Shown: positions 9,973 through 20,605 of the stretch, piece after piece | Layout: each line of letters starts with the position of its first letter | Numbering within the stretch: position 1 is the first letter of the stretch | From: Oehlia diaphana | Taxonomy: Eukaryota; Glomeromycota; Glomeromycetes; Glomerales; Glomeraceae | Direction: 5' to 3' | Length of the DNA stretch: 30,371 bases | Assembly (NCBI GenBank): GCA_003833135.1 | Contig: QZLH01000053.1 | Coordinates: 182,167 to 212,537 of the forward strand | Translations under genes and position numbers: made by a program | The notes under the pieces: generated by a model | Databases searched by the model: none | What the model was told of the DNA's origin: nothing | The model's input: only the letters and a program-made list of their open reading frames with translations

Positions 9973-12900
9973 GTTTAATTATATCGAAATTTTTACATTT
10001 TATATTAGTAATAATTCTCTAGGAGATTCTTGTACTGACATTAATGTCGTACAAAGCGCCAACACAGGATTCTTGTGGTTATGTTACATACAAGAATCAA
10101 ATCAATTGAAATGGAGAAAATTAAGCGCTCCGTAAGTAAAACAAACGATTTTTTTAAAAAATTTACTTTTTTTTTTTTAAAAAAAAAAAATATTCACCTT
10201 TCTTTTCTTCTTTCGTAGTGATTCATCAGGATCATTCAATTCATTATCATCTGGAATAATTAATAATATAAATAATTTTACTTCAACTTTTACACAAATT
10301 TTCGCGACAGAAAATGGAGGATATGGAATTTCTACTATACGATTTCAAGATATACAAATGAAAATTTACGTTTTATTCATCCCTTCTGAACCTTTAGAAG
10401 ATGATATTAAAGGACCATTTCAAATTTATTCACAAATTTCAAATAATATACAACAATTAAATATATTTAAATGTAATATAGCTTATAATTCTTTTGGTTA
10501 TAATTGTGTGATATATTATATTGGAATGAATGGTCAAACTAATATTATAGATGTAGGATTTTTTTCTTCTGGTTCCGTATCAAGTACGACAAGATTAGTC
10601 ATGAATAATGAATTAATTACTGAAACAATAATTTGGAATATATTACAATTACATTATGGTGGATTATGTATATTAACAGAAAATATTTTAAATAAGAATA
10701 TTAATGGTATAATATATAATAATAAAGGTATATATAATACTACTTGGGATATATCAACAAATAATCCATCATTAAATTTAACGAAAAATGTTGGAATATT
10801 TCCTAATAATACTATTTGGATTATGTCAAAATCAACGAATAATAATAATAATAATAATAATAATGAAAGTTGGACATTTATTACTTCTTCATCATTATTA
10901 TCAGATCTTGGTAAACCTGGTATTTATGATAATGCTTATATAGATTCAACTATACCATCAATTAATTCAATAATACCTTTAATGTCAACTAAAAAATTAA
11001 AAATTAAGTTTAAAAATTTTATACAATTATCAAATGGGAATTTATCTATAATTGATCTTAAGAATAATATTATTAGACAAAATGTTAATAAAAATAATGG
11101 AAATTTTATTAATTTAATTGATAATAATACTGTGGAAGTTGATATATTTGAAACAACTTTTAATAGAAAGGATACGTCATATTATGTATCAGTTGATAAT
11201 GGTTTCGTTAAAGATGCAAGAGTTGATCAAGAATTATTAGGTATTAAAAAAGGAATTTGGAATCTTACTACTGGTATGTAAAAGGAAAAGAGTGAAGGGA
11301 ATGAAAAAATGATGAAATAATTTAATTAAATTAAAATATTTTTTTTTTTTAATAGATAATAATTCGGAAGATAAATCTTATTTGGCCGAATCATTTTTAG
11401 GTTCAACAAGTGCAATATTAAGATTGACACCAGCAGGATCTTCATATTACACTTCTTTATCACAAAATGAAAAAGATCAATTTTCCAAAGATCTTGTTTC
11501 AAATTTATCACTCATAATTCCATGTAATGTAGCTTATTTATCAATCAAAAGTCGTTATCAATTTGACAAAGATTCAGCCTCCCAAGTATTACTTCGAATA
11601 TCTATTAAAAAAGAAGGAAGGAAAGAAGTGGACGTTGATAATATTAGTTCATCACAAATTGTTAAAGATTTAGATTTATTAATTAAAAATAAAGATTATA
11701 ATGCTATGTCGATAATAAGTACAACATCTTTACTTGACGCGTCTTATGGTGCAAAATCTTTACGTAAGTTGTGCCATTATTATTATTATTTTTTTTTTTT
11801 GACGTCATAATTTTATTCTAATTTTTTTACATCACGTTTAGTGGATTTATGGATTAGGTACGGATATATATTAATAGGAGCGGGTATTGGATTTTTGTTA
11901 TTAACGATACTATATCTCTTTGCACGTAAAAGTAACAATAAGGTAACATTAACTATTTTTACGATTATTTTTCATGTATTTTAATTATATTGATCATTTT
12001 TCTTTAATCGTTATTGTAGGGAAATAATGAAGTAATATTCACGTTTACGTTTATTATGTTAGATTTCGTGTTAGACATTTTATTCGTATCAATTCATGGA
12101 CGTGATTTATCATGGTTATATGTAACAAGGTATGAATGATATACATTTCTTGATTTATCATATGAACTTTATTATGTTATTCACTAACTTTTTTTTTTTT
12201 ATTTTAATAATAGTATCCTATTGTTAACGATACCAATAGTATTAAATTTATTGTTTACTTATATAATAATAAGTAAAGAAATTAAGGATAATAATAAATT
12301 TGCGAAATGGTGGATAGATAATTCGAAAACAGCCTTATTATTCACTTTACTTGCTGGTGCAGATTTAGAATCATTAAATTGCTTGACATCAAAAAGTTTT
12401 AATTTAATGAATTTAAGCGCTCCATTAACTGAAAAGACGATATATCAAATATTCATCACAAATATTGTTACTATTCTCATTGAAGATATTTCTCAATTAA
12501 TAGTCCTAGTAAGAAAAAAAATTTTTTCTTTTTTTTTTTTACATATATTTTAATTCTTCGATAATTATTAATCAAAAAAATCTTTTAAAACATTATTAGA
12601 TTATTTATCAAGTGTATACGATATTTCCAGATATAATACCTATATTAACATTATCTTCATGTATATTAGTATTATTAACAAAATCAATTTTTTCAATAAT
12701 TTATTATCAAAAATATCGTAAATCAAATATTCCGAAAAAACCATACGAGATAAAATCTGATCGTTTAGAAGTAACGTCTCGTGATTGTAAAATGTTTGAT
12801 AAAGATAATTATTCTTATTCAGATCCATCACCAATACTTACTCCAATACCTGAAGATTTTCTTAGGAAAAAACCTAAAAGAAGTTTCTTTGGTAGTGGGC

Positions 12901-13610
12901 AATATACTGTTGATAGTAAAAGGAATAGTAATAATAGTATTAGTAGTCAATATGCTAGTTATTTTCCTGAAGCGTTAAGATTATTTTCTAGTGGTGATAA
13001 TAATAACAACAATAACAGTAATAATAATTCTCAATCAGATTTAGCAGAACGTATTATGGCATTAAATGAGGGTAATTACTTTGGTAGAGATGAAAGAACG
13101 GGTGAACCAATAGTTTTATTAAAAGAACCCGTAGATCAAAATGCTTTGTCAGCAAAAATCAAAAATTTATCTCATGGTAAATTGGTTGGGGATAGTATTG
13201 TATCAGTCAGTAAAAATATTCCTGATAGATTAACTAATAATCAAGATAAAAGATTATCTAATGTTGGAATAATTTGTAATACTCATAATGATAATGAGAA
13301 CAACATAAGAGAGGAAATTTTAATAGATCAAGATGATAATAACACGCCATATACTAGTAGTAGTGGTAGAAGTAGTACTATTAATCGTACTCGATCAACT
13401 CGATCAACTCAAACAACGGCAACTAATGCTTCGACAGTTGATGATTATTCTCCAGATAATAATAATTTAAAAAAGAAAATAAGTTCTCTTAGTTTAAATC
13501 AACAAAAAAATTTTGGCATCATTACAGAAAAACAATCAAACGTTGATGACGATGCTGATAACATTAATGTCGATGATGGATCAGATAAAGCAAAACCTAC
13601 ATCAACATAA
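9374..13610 (+). CDS. Multi-pass membrane protein with large secreted-type ectodomain, 8 exons
   Basis: Function unknown. Splice signals and frame give eight exons: 9374-9864, 10009-10131, 10219-11273, 11356-11763, 11842-11942, 12020-12129, 12214-12508 and 12600-13610. They join in frame into 1197 residues. A signal peptide (1-25, with LARILLLLLLVLHKISA) starts the protein. The ectodomain (about 26-693) has a poly-Thr run, an Asn run and many N-x-S/T sites. Residues about 445-555 (KLKIKFKNFIQLSNGNLSII ... YYVSVDNGFV) look like an SbsA-style Ig-like domain, and 557-690 resembles a membrane-proximal SEA-like module; both are judged by pattern only. Hydrophobic segments lie at about 699-720, 731-751, 764-783, 802-813 (weak), 843-865 and 873-897. 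The tail of about 300 residues is Asn/Ser/Asp-rich and probably cytoplasmic. A receptor or adhesion role is plausible but unproven. Start choice: first ATG of the frame, directly before the signal peptide, with A at -3. Confidence 0.8.
9885..9972. repeat. T24-A13-T37-A14 homopolymer block in intron 1
   Basis: Intron 1 of the membrane protein gene (9865-10008) is 144 nt, and 88 nt of it are four alternating homopolymers: T 9885-9908, A 9909-9921, T 9922-9958, A 9959-9972. Each T-A junction can fold back on itself. Exact run lengths may be uncertain because such runs are hard to sequence and assemble. Intron 2 has a smaller version (T then A, about 10166-10190). Confidence 0.85.
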
Positions 13611-13704
13611 TTTATTTATTTATTTTTAAAAAATTCAAGTTACGTTGATGATGAGCGTTGATGGCGTTGATTTATTTAATTATAATGTTTCAATATTTCA
13701 ATAG

Positions 13705-13740
<36 letters not shown>

Positions 13741-14164
13741 TATATTTTCTTTTTTTTTAAAAAAAAAAAATTTTTTTTTTTTTTTTTTTTTTATTCTAAA
13801 TATCTATATACATTCGATTTTATCAAATAAAAAAAAAAGTTTCTTAGCAAAGTAATCGTCTGATTCTTTCAAATGAGTTAAATGTCTTTTCCATCAGAAA
13901 TTTCAACATTTAATGCGGAAATCTGAATGATTTATATAACAAATTTTTGGTTATGTATGGAAAATTTTAAGGGAAGGCGGGAAACATTTTGAGCGTGAAT
14001 CCGTCATTCCGTCATCGTCCGTCATCTGATTATGAAAAGATCGATATATATATAGTGTATATAATACAGTAATACAGTACGATACAGTACGGACGTATAA
14101 TTTAGTTATTTCATTTATTATTATTATTATTATTATTATTGTATTTAAAAATCATTCGAATGCT
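13611..14164. other. 3' flank with homopolymers and short direct repeats
   Basis: Downstream of the membrane protein gene. It contains long T runs and an A12 run (13705-13792), three CCGTCAT copies (about 14001-14023), three ATACAGTA copies (about 14063-14090) and a (TTA)9 microsatellite (14114-14140). No gene was seen. The 65-codon frame at 13658-13855 is a homopolymer translation. Confidence 0.5.
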
Positions 14165-14278
14165 GACATTATTATCAATTTGGGGTTGGAACTTGAAGTT
14201 AATAAAACAAAAGCATTTGAATTATATAAAATGACAGTTGAAAAAGACCATTTGAATGCGCAATATGAACTTGTCTCA
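14165..14278 (+). pseudogene. Sel1-repeat relic
   Basis: The frame reads NADIIINLGLELEVNKTKAF, then ELYKMTVEKDHLNAQYEL. This matches one Sel1-like repeat (consensus of the style G.[29 protein letters not shown]), the solenoid repeat used for protein-protein contacts and common in this fungal group, often next to kinase domains. Only one repeat is present. There is no proper start codon or upstream domain, and after the repeat the sequence turns to AT-rich nonsense, so I call a fragment. The open frame continues to 14380 without further similarity. Which parent gene it came from cannot be told. Confidence 0.65.
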
Positions 14279-15029
14279 AGATTTTTATTTAAATTTTTTA
14301 AAATATTATTAAAAAAGAGATATAACGATCAAATTATATATGCAATACAGCGTGTAATAATCAATTCACCACGTTTATAATATGATCATATACTTATTAT
14401 ATACTTTTGACAAATTACTAAAAGTGGAAGTTCATCGGATTTAGATATCAATTAATCCATTTTTATTAGAATAATTTAATAATTAGCAATTTAAATTTTG
14501 AATATTCTTTGATAATAATAAAGTTTTTTATAAGGAAACTTCACGCGGTGTGTAATATTTTACGTCTTGGCTCGTAAGTATCGCATTAGACGAATCACAG
14601 CAATGACGTAAGTTTGAATTAGCTCAATCTGGCTTAACTTGTTGGATTTAAATTTTAAGTAGTTTGTATATTTTCGGCCAGTTTAAAATTCCTAAATATA
14701 TTTTTATATGCTTTGCCACAAATTTACTTTAAAAGATAAAATATTCAAGGGCATTGATTTCTAAAAAATGATAAATTTGATAATCATTTAATCATTACAA
14801 TAAAAATATCATTAAAACTGGATTAAAACTTGATTATTAACAATTTAATTATGGCAGTGTAAAATGAGGCTTTGATTAATTAGCCTCAAGAACGGACATA
14901 GCCCACTTTATACAAGTAAGTCACACGTTATGAATATCACATTTTAGGATTCAGGATTTTATCTATTTTATTTATTTGTTGTTTATTATTTTCTCTCTTT
15001 TTCTTTAAAAAAAGTTCTTTCAATCGAAA
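14279..15029. other. Intergenic region upstream of the small membrane protein
   Basis: No gene recognised. A slightly GC-richer part lies at 14545-14640. The 30 bases before the next start are a pyrimidine tract (TTTTCTCTCTTTTTCTTT, about 14988-15006), a common feature before fungal start sites. Confidence 0.4.
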
Positions 15030-15572
15030 ATGAAATTTTATATAATAATATATTTATTATTTAACATATTATTTTCAAAATCTTTTGGTCAAGATCAAAC
15101 AGAAAGTCAAGATTCTACATTAACACCACCTTCACCAACTAGCTCGAATGATTCAGAATCTCCTCTTTTAGCAAATAAACATCCTGTATTAGCTCATCCT
15201 TTATCAAAACCTACAATAGTAATTTTAGTATTTCTCGTTTTAATCATTTTATTTTTAGTTTCATGCGTTTATATTACAAAATATAAACAACACTGGTTTA
15301 CAAGATTTTCTCCCATTCCTACACATCCTAAAAATGTTGATCAACATAATTTACCTATAACCGAAAAATCTGGTCGAGTTTTAGAAGAAAATAATAATAA
15401 GACAAATACGAGTTTTGAAAATAATTTCTTGGATGATACTCCAATGATGACAAAGAATTCCTTTAGTTCGACTCAATTACATACCAGATCTTCAACGGAT
15501 GAAAATACTTCTTTGGTTAGTAATCAACCTTCGACCACTTCTTTACCACAATCAATAGATACAGTCAAGTAA
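15030..15572 (+). CDS. Small single-pass (type I) membrane protein
   Basis: 180 residues, no known family. Residues 1-20 (MKFYIIIYLLFNILFSKSFG) form a signal peptide with a likely cut before QDQT. Residues 21-60 are a short Ser/Thr/Pro-rich outer part. Residues 61-82 (PTIVILVFLVLIILFLVSCV) are a transmembrane helix followed by basic KYKQHWF, which fits a cytoplasmic side. Residues 90-180 are Asn/Ser/Thr-rich and probably disordered. The start has AAA at -3 to -1. The stop sits inside AAGTAAGAG, which also fits a splice donor, so a further exon cannot be excluded. The gene converges on the kinase gene that follows. It could be a small cell-surface sensor or anchor, but nothing in the sequence proves that. 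Confidence 0.72.
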   Translation: MKFYIIIYLLFNILFSKSFGQDQTESQDSTLTPPSPTSSNDSESPLLANKHPVLAHPLSKPTIVILVFLVLIILFLVSCVYITKYKQHWFTRFSPIPTHPKNVDQHNLPITEKSGRVLEENNNKTNTSFENNFLDDTPMMTKNSFSSTQLHTRSSTDENTSLVSNQPSTTSLPQSIDTVK

Positions 15573-15732
15573 GAGAAAAAGGGTTTATATATAAAGGAGG
15601 ATATATTATCAGTTTGTTCAGTCTGTACATATATATAAAAATGTCTTTTTTAACCAATCAGATACGAAGATTTACATTTATGTTTTATCTTTTTTTTTTT
15701 TTCTTTCATCTTTTTTTTGTAAATTTACAGCG

Positions 15733-15748
15733 CGATATATATATATCG
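15733..15748. repeat. 16-bp perfect palindrome
   Basis: CGATATATATATATCG is its own reverse complement, in the 3' flank of the small membrane protein gene. AT palindromes arise easily in such DNA, so any function is uncertain. Confidence 0.5.
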
Positions 15749-15781
15749 TGAAAAGATTTTTATCATTTAATTTAGACAAAT

Positions 15782-15795
15782 AATAAATCTTTATT
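15782..15795. terminator. Candidate bidirectional polyadenylation signal
   Basis: AATAAA (15782-15787, plus) is followed two bases later by TTTATT (15790-15795), which reads AATAAA on the minus strand. It lies 210 nt after the plus-strand stop at 15572 and 138 nt after the minus-strand kinase stop at 15933, between two convergent genes, so it could serve both. In DNA this AT-rich the hexamer is common, hence the low confidence. Confidence 0.35.
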
Positions 15796-15932
15796 TAATA
15801 AATATTATGCAAAAAAAAAAAAGAAAATATTTGATGATAATAAGTAATATAAATGTTTATACATAAAATACATAAAATATTGCTATAATAAATGGGATCG
15901 TTTCGAATTTTAACGCACAGAATAATTCAAAT

Positions 15933-17852
15933 TTAAAAAATCAAATCATCATCATCTTGATTGAGATCTATTTAAAATATACGTTATCTGTTATAAACAT
16001 AATTTTTTTAAAAAAAACTATAAACAAATAATTAAAATATCCATCTCACCTAATTCATTTAATTCATAATTCAACCTTTCAGATACACCTTCGGAAACTA
16101 TAAATGACAGTATAAAATATTACTAATAATTAATTGATGAATAAACATATTTACCATATACTTACTTGGATTTATTAATGTTGTTGGAATGGTTTCTGTT
16201 AAAAAAAAAAACAGGTCAATTCAATTTTTTTTTTTAAAAAAAATGTACTTGTAAATTTACCTTGAAATGAAGATAAATAATCAGTTGAATTTATTGGTTC
16301 CGGAAGATTGTTAAAATTTAAAAGTCTACTAGTATAAATTGCTTGTGGATGTATTTGAAGTTTTTTAGATTCATTTTCATTTGTTCTGTTTTTTGATCTA
16401 TTCTCTTTAATTTTTTCACATTCTTTTATTTGAGAATAAATTTCGCCATCTTCATTATTAATTTCACCTACATATTCTCTTAATATTTGACATAATTCTT
16501 TAGCTGTTGGTCTATTTTCTGCTTTAGCATCCCAACATTTAATAATCAAATCTGCGATTAATTTTGGTGTATCTTCAGAAATTTTTGGTCTAAATCCTTT
16601 GCATATCTTAACAGCCAAATTATTATCATGAGAAATATCATTATAAGGAATTTCTTCTGACATAAGTTCATTCATTATTATTCCAAATGAATAAATATCT
16701 GCTGCTTTTGTATATTGATATCCATGTAAAACTTCCGGTGCCATATAAGGTAATACTCCATAAATTCCTTTTTTAACTGATTGCTCTTCATTATTTACTG
16801 GTTGACACATCCCTAAATCGCTAATTAATGGGATGGTATCATAAACTAATATATTACCTGAATGAAAATCTTTATGAACTTTTCCAGCATTATGAATATT
16901 TAAAAGCCCATCTATAATACAAAATAAATTTTGTATTTTATTTTTATAATTTATGTTATTCATTAAAACATTTCTCAAATTTCCATCTTCATAATACTGT
17001 AAAACCATCATATAATCTTTTGTATCTGGATCTTGAGTTATTCCATAACATATAGCAGTACTAATAAAATGAAAATGACCTGAAATATAATATTTAACCT
17101 AATAATATTTAAAAGAGAAAATTATATTTATAAATATATAAAAATTTAACTTAAAAGCAATATTTATTTAATTACCTCATTTAAAAAATCATTATTTATA
17201 TTAGATGAATTATCTAAACTTTTTAATGCAACTTTCATATCTGGATATCGATTCCATTTTTTATTTTCAATATCCCAATCTTCAATATTTCCTTCAGGCC
17301 AATCAGCCTTATAAATTTTACTAAAACCACCTCTGGTAAGATAAGTAACATTTTCAAATTTTTCAAAAGGTAACCATTCAAGAAATTTTATGGAAAATAA
17401 AGCATTAAGTTGTGATTGTTGTATTAATTCATCAATATTTTTATTTCCACTAGTCCAATTTTTAAAATTTTCCTTAAATCTTTTAGAATTACAAGGCTGA
17501 CACCAACACACTCCTGTACCTGGTTCATTACATTCTCCACATATTCCATAAACTTCTTTTCTTTTTTCTAAATCCATAATATTTATTTTTTTAAGAAGGA
17601 AACTAGTTTCATCTGATTCAGTTGATTCAGTAAAAATTGTAGCATGAAACTATTTTAAAATTAATTATGTTTAAAAAAAATTTTTTAAATAAATAAAAAT
17701 TTATATTATTTTTTATATTATAGTATAATAATAATTTTTACCTGATATTCACTATTATCATCATTCTCTATCCATAAATTTTTAGCATCCGTTTTAGAAT
17801 TATCTTCTATTATAGTTTCAGTTGCATCTAAATTTTGTTTTGAAGTATCCAT
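15933..17852 (-). CDS. Protein kinase (TKL-like) with N-terminal cysteine ribbon, copy 1, 6 exons
   Basis: Predicted active Ser/Thr or dual-specificity kinase of 511 residues. Exons, 5' to 3': 17852-17742, 17649-17176, 17098-16261, 16195-16166, 16097-16050, 15967-15933; all join in frame by GT-AG sites. Residues 1-61 are acidic and variable. Residues 74-90 hold a CxxC ... CxxC ribbon (C74, C77, C87, C90), probably zinc-binding. The kinase domain runs from about 135 to 400: Gly-rich loop TRGGFSKIY, VALK Lys180, HKDFHSGN with Asp272, DLG (Asp289) in place of DFG, and MAPE near 317. HKD for HRD is seen in both intact genes here. The C-terminal tail (NSTDYLSSFQ, then SEGVSERLNYELNEL and an acidic end) is shared with copy 2. 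The first exon-3 acceptor is TATTAG at 17099; using the nearer TTTCAG would break the frame. Substrate unknown; likely cytosolic, with no signal peptide or membrane segment. Confidence 0.9.
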
Positions 17853-18110
17853 TTTACAAATATTTTTATAACTAATTAATTATAGAGTTACAAATAAAAC
17901 ATTAATAATGAAGTAGAATATCAAAATTTAATTTTATAAAGAAAATAATTTTTTTTTAAGAAAAGCAAAATAATAATGCGGTGCAATAATATTGGGTATT
18001 ACGAAATTTAAATCTCATTCGTCATTGGATGCAAATCCCGTAATCGCCTTAATTTAGAATTTTTGTGACGAATATCAATTTTCTGTTCAATAATAAGATA
18101 AGTTTCAGGA
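17853..18110 (-). promoter_or_regulatory. Upstream region of kinase copy 1, conserved with the other copies
   Basis: Short blocks here recur in the same order upstream of kinase copy 2 (23153-23470) and of the decayed copy (18760-19070): TAATGAAGTAGAA (about 17906-17918), ATAATTTTxTTTTTT, CTCATTCGTCATTGGATGCAAATC (18013-18036) and CCTTAATTTAGAA (18047-18059). Homology beyond the start codon means the 5' flank was copied with the gene, so it probably holds the promoter. No TATA box can be singled out. Confidence 0.5.
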
Positions 18111-18317
18111 AAAGAAAATGATAATTATACAGCAAGATGTAAGCATTTAAGCATTTATAATTTTCTATTTTCCTTTTTTAGATAGTACTTTTTTTTTGAT
18201 AAAAATTTAATAAGGATCAAAAAAAATTTTGCAATAGATGAAATTTTAACACGAAAAATAAAAAAAATAGTTAGATTGCAGAAGAAAATAATTTTCCTAT
18301 ATATAATGTATTGGAAT

Positions 18318-18790
18318 AAATTAGATCACTTTAATCACGGTAAGGTAGTTAACATTTTTTTCATAAGGTATCCGATACTCAAGGAATTTTGAAGTAAACA
18401 AAGTATTAAATTGTGATTGTTGTATAAATTCATTATTTCCGTCAAATCTTTAAAATCTTTAGCATTACAAGGTCGATACCAACGCCATCCTATGCTTACT
18501 AGTTCATTACATTCTCCATATACTTTTTTTTTCTTTTTACTAAATCCATAATATTTATTTTTTTTTAATTAAATTAGTAATAAATTAAATGGTTAAAAAA
18601 GTTTTAATTTCTTAAATTTATATTTTTTTATTATAATATAATAATATTGCTTTCCATAAATCTTTAACTATTATCAGTTTTAGAATTATAGTTGTATCTA
18701 CATAAATATTGCTTTAAAATATTTAAAATATCAATTTCAAAAGTGTTTTTATCTTGTAAAATTTATGGAGCTACAATAAGATATTAAAAT
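18318..18790 (-). pseudogene. Decayed third kinase copy (exons 1-2 only)
   Basis: The minus strand shows an eroded copy of exon 2 (about 18555-18318): the codons for the CNEP and WCQPCN region appear as CATTCTCC and GCATTACAAGGTCG on the plus strand, then the stretch for IQQSQLN and the FEKFEN region, with several small deletions and frame changes. An eroded exon 1 lies at about 18650-18730 (TCCATAAATCTTTAACTATTATCAG... resembles copy 1). The kinase catalytic region is absent; similarity stops near 18318. The exon 1 start codon is gone. It lies between the two intact copies, 470 bp upstream of copy 1, and is probably a truncated tandem duplicate. Confidence 0.75.
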
Positions 18791-19143
18791 GAAGTAGAAA
18801 TTTTTTTTTTATTTTACAATAAGATAATTTTCTTTTGAAACAAAATAAGTAAAAAAAATAGCATCAGATATTTGACTCATAATCGATGCAAAGAATAATA
18901 AAATAAAATAAAAAAAATAATAATTAATCATTAGTATTACGAAGAGACTAATCTAAATCTCATTCGTCAGCATTGACCTAATATGCATTGAAATGTAATC
19001 GAACAATGAACCTTAATAATTTAGAATAGTATGGATCTCATAACAAAGTAATTTTTTTGTACGCAAATATTACCAGTTCTTCGTTACGCTATGGACATAA
19101 ATAAATGTAAAAACCTATAATCAAGTAAATGGTTGCGTCATAT
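18791..19143. other. Former 5' flank of the decayed kinase copy
   Basis: About 18790-18850 (AAAATGAAGTAGAAA ... CAATAAGATAATTTTCTTTT ... CAAAATAAG) and 18935-19070 (TACGAAGAGAC ... CTCATTCGTCAG ... CCTTAATAATTTAGAA) line up with the flanks of both intact kinases. An AAAATAAAATAAAA run at 18897-18920 interrupts them. No gene. Confidence 0.55.
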
Positions 19144-19181
19144 GGAGCTCAAATTACTCAGTAGAATTTACGTGATATAAA
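19144..19181. repeat. Dispersed repeat, partner at 29932-29971
   Basis: GAGCTCAAATTACTCAGTAG then AATTTACGTGATATAAATA matches GTGCTCAAATTACTCTCATAG then AATTTACGTAATATAAATA at 29932-29971, same strand, about 85% by eye. Both are followed by AT-rich sequence rich in AATAATTATAAATAG-like words. Nature unknown. Confidence 0.55.
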
Positions 19182-19249
19182 TAATAATTATAAATAGGCA
19201 ATTAACTACACAATTTTTAAAGTGAGACAATTATACTAATTAGATTCAT

Positions 19250-19601
19250 GCGCATTTCTACTCATACGTTCATCCGGAAAACTTTACGTACCACTTAATG
19301 TGTCCTTAGTCTCTTTCAGACACCGTCATTATCAGCATTACCTATAATCCTATAATTAATAAACATTCATAAGTGTCTGCAGCCACTAGTATACGTATGT
19401 CATCGTTGACATTCCACCAAACCTATACAACTGGAGTGGCAAATCATCAGCGACTGACCATAACAGAATACCATCCGGAAGACTTTCAGCTGTAACCTTG
19501 GATGCACCAAGCATGATTCATACGAGGCGTGAACCCTGCAGTGCGCACCTACTCATACGTCCATCCGGCAAACTATAATTTATACGTACCACTTAATGTG
19601 T
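19250..19601. repeat. GC-richer block bounded by direct repeats
   Basis: Copy 1 (19250-19303) and copy 2 (19543-19601) share GCGCA, CTACTCATACGT, CATCCGG and TACGTACCACTTAATGTGT. Copy 2 has about 10 extra bases (TATAATTTAT) before TACGTACC. A third, partial CATCCGGAAGACTTTCAG lies at about 19474-19491. The sequence between is noticeably less AT-rich than its surroundings, but no frame longer than about 20 codons was found. It could be a pair of short terminal repeats or an old element; no target-site duplication was seen. Confidence 0.6.
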
Positions 19602-20273
19602 AGATTTGACCTTTCTTCTTCCAAGAAATAAGTAACCATTTCAAACATCTAGCTTTTCTTTAGATCTTTTGTTTTTTGATTAAATTTGATTAAGTAATCT
19701 TGAACATGGTTGAATAATTCTTTGATAGATAACTCAACAGATGAAACTAATAATCAAGAATTTCTGTTAAGGAATTTTATATTATTGAGAGCAACACTTA
19801 GTTGCATAATCATTAAAAGGATTATACGAGGAATTTCTATAAATAAAAATTTAGAGAAGTGGAATATCTAGCGAAATATCAAAAAAAAAAAAAAAAAATA
19901 AAAGGTAAGATATTTATATAGTTTCTTTTTTATGACTATGATTAACTACGATAATTATACGCGACGCGTCAACACGATTGCAAGTAGCAAATCATGACTC
20001 ATATTGATATTTCCGATTTATTTCCATATTTTTTTTTTATCACTATACAACATCATTAGATCATGACATCATATTTCTTATAGAAAAGCAAGTGCTGTGG
20101 GTTGAATACGGAAAAAATATGTAACTTATTGACTATTTTTATTTGGTTTTTCTGCTTGTGTAACAATATTTGAAAAAGTAAAGAAAATAATATTTTTATT
20201 TTTTTTTTGTTATTAATAAAATCGATTACAAATATAGTTAATATAATGTACAAATATTAAAATAATCTATTAA
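19602..20273. other. Intergenic, includes dispersed repeat copy B
   Basis: The recognised part is 19781-19935, the partner of the repeat at 490-870. ATGACTCAT, also present in the hairpin at 908-945, recurs at about 19995. The 65-codon minus frame at 20056-20253 has no family signature and is not called. Confidence 0.4.
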
Positions 20274-20365
20274 TTATGAAAATGGTCTTTTTTCAGGATT
20301 ATAATCTCTACATCTTTTCATCAATTCTATGCAATTCTCTATACGACTATACTTGATAGCTGAAA
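20274..20365 (-). pseudogene. C-terminal fragment of a different kinase
   Basis: The minus frame reads AIKYSRIENCIELMKRCRDY then NPEKRPFS and stop. This fits kinase subdomain XI (I.LM..CW...P..RP), with the usual Trp replaced by Arg. It differs from the local kinases, which read LIADLIIKCWDAKAENRPT, so it comes from another family member. TTTTCAG directly precedes GCTATC-like codons at about 20365, so this may be a last-exon remnant. The frame stays open upstream to an ATG at 20417 without further similarity. No other kinase motifs are nearby. Confidence 0.7.
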
Positions 20366-20473
20366 ATTTTATTTGAAAATTTACGAAGACGTGATCAACA
20401 TTATAAACGTACGCCATTAGATAAAATTCCTAAAAGTAAATTTTCGAATATATAGTAAAATAATACTGTACGG

Positions 20474-20605
20474 CAGTGTTGTTAAATTGCCATGTCATTT
20501 GCCCATTTTTCAAATGACACTTGTCATTTCTCATACATTTTCATAGTTAAAATCGATGTCATTTAATATCTTTTGATGTCATTTCAATGTCATTTGACAA
20601 CACTG
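20474..20605. mobile_element. hAT-type MITE, 132 bp, with perfect 8-bp target duplication
   Basis: The element starts CAGTGTTGTTAAAT and ends ATTTGACAACACTG, so terminal inverted repeats of about 14 bp differ at one position. It is flanked by identical 8-bp copies CTGTACGG (20466-20473 and 20606-20613). An 8-bp duplication with CAGTGTTG-like ends is the signature of the hAT superfamily. There is no coding sequence, so it is non-autonomous. Inside, TGTCATTT recurs about six times, and GTCATTTG ... CAAATGAC forms an internal hairpin. Confidence 0.9.

Noticed and set aside
17080..17100. TTTCAG at about 17081-17086 as the exon 3 acceptor of kinase copy 1
   Set aside because: It would leave two extra bases and break the frame; the upstream TATTAG acceptor at 17099-17100 joins in frame, and the same holds in copy 2.
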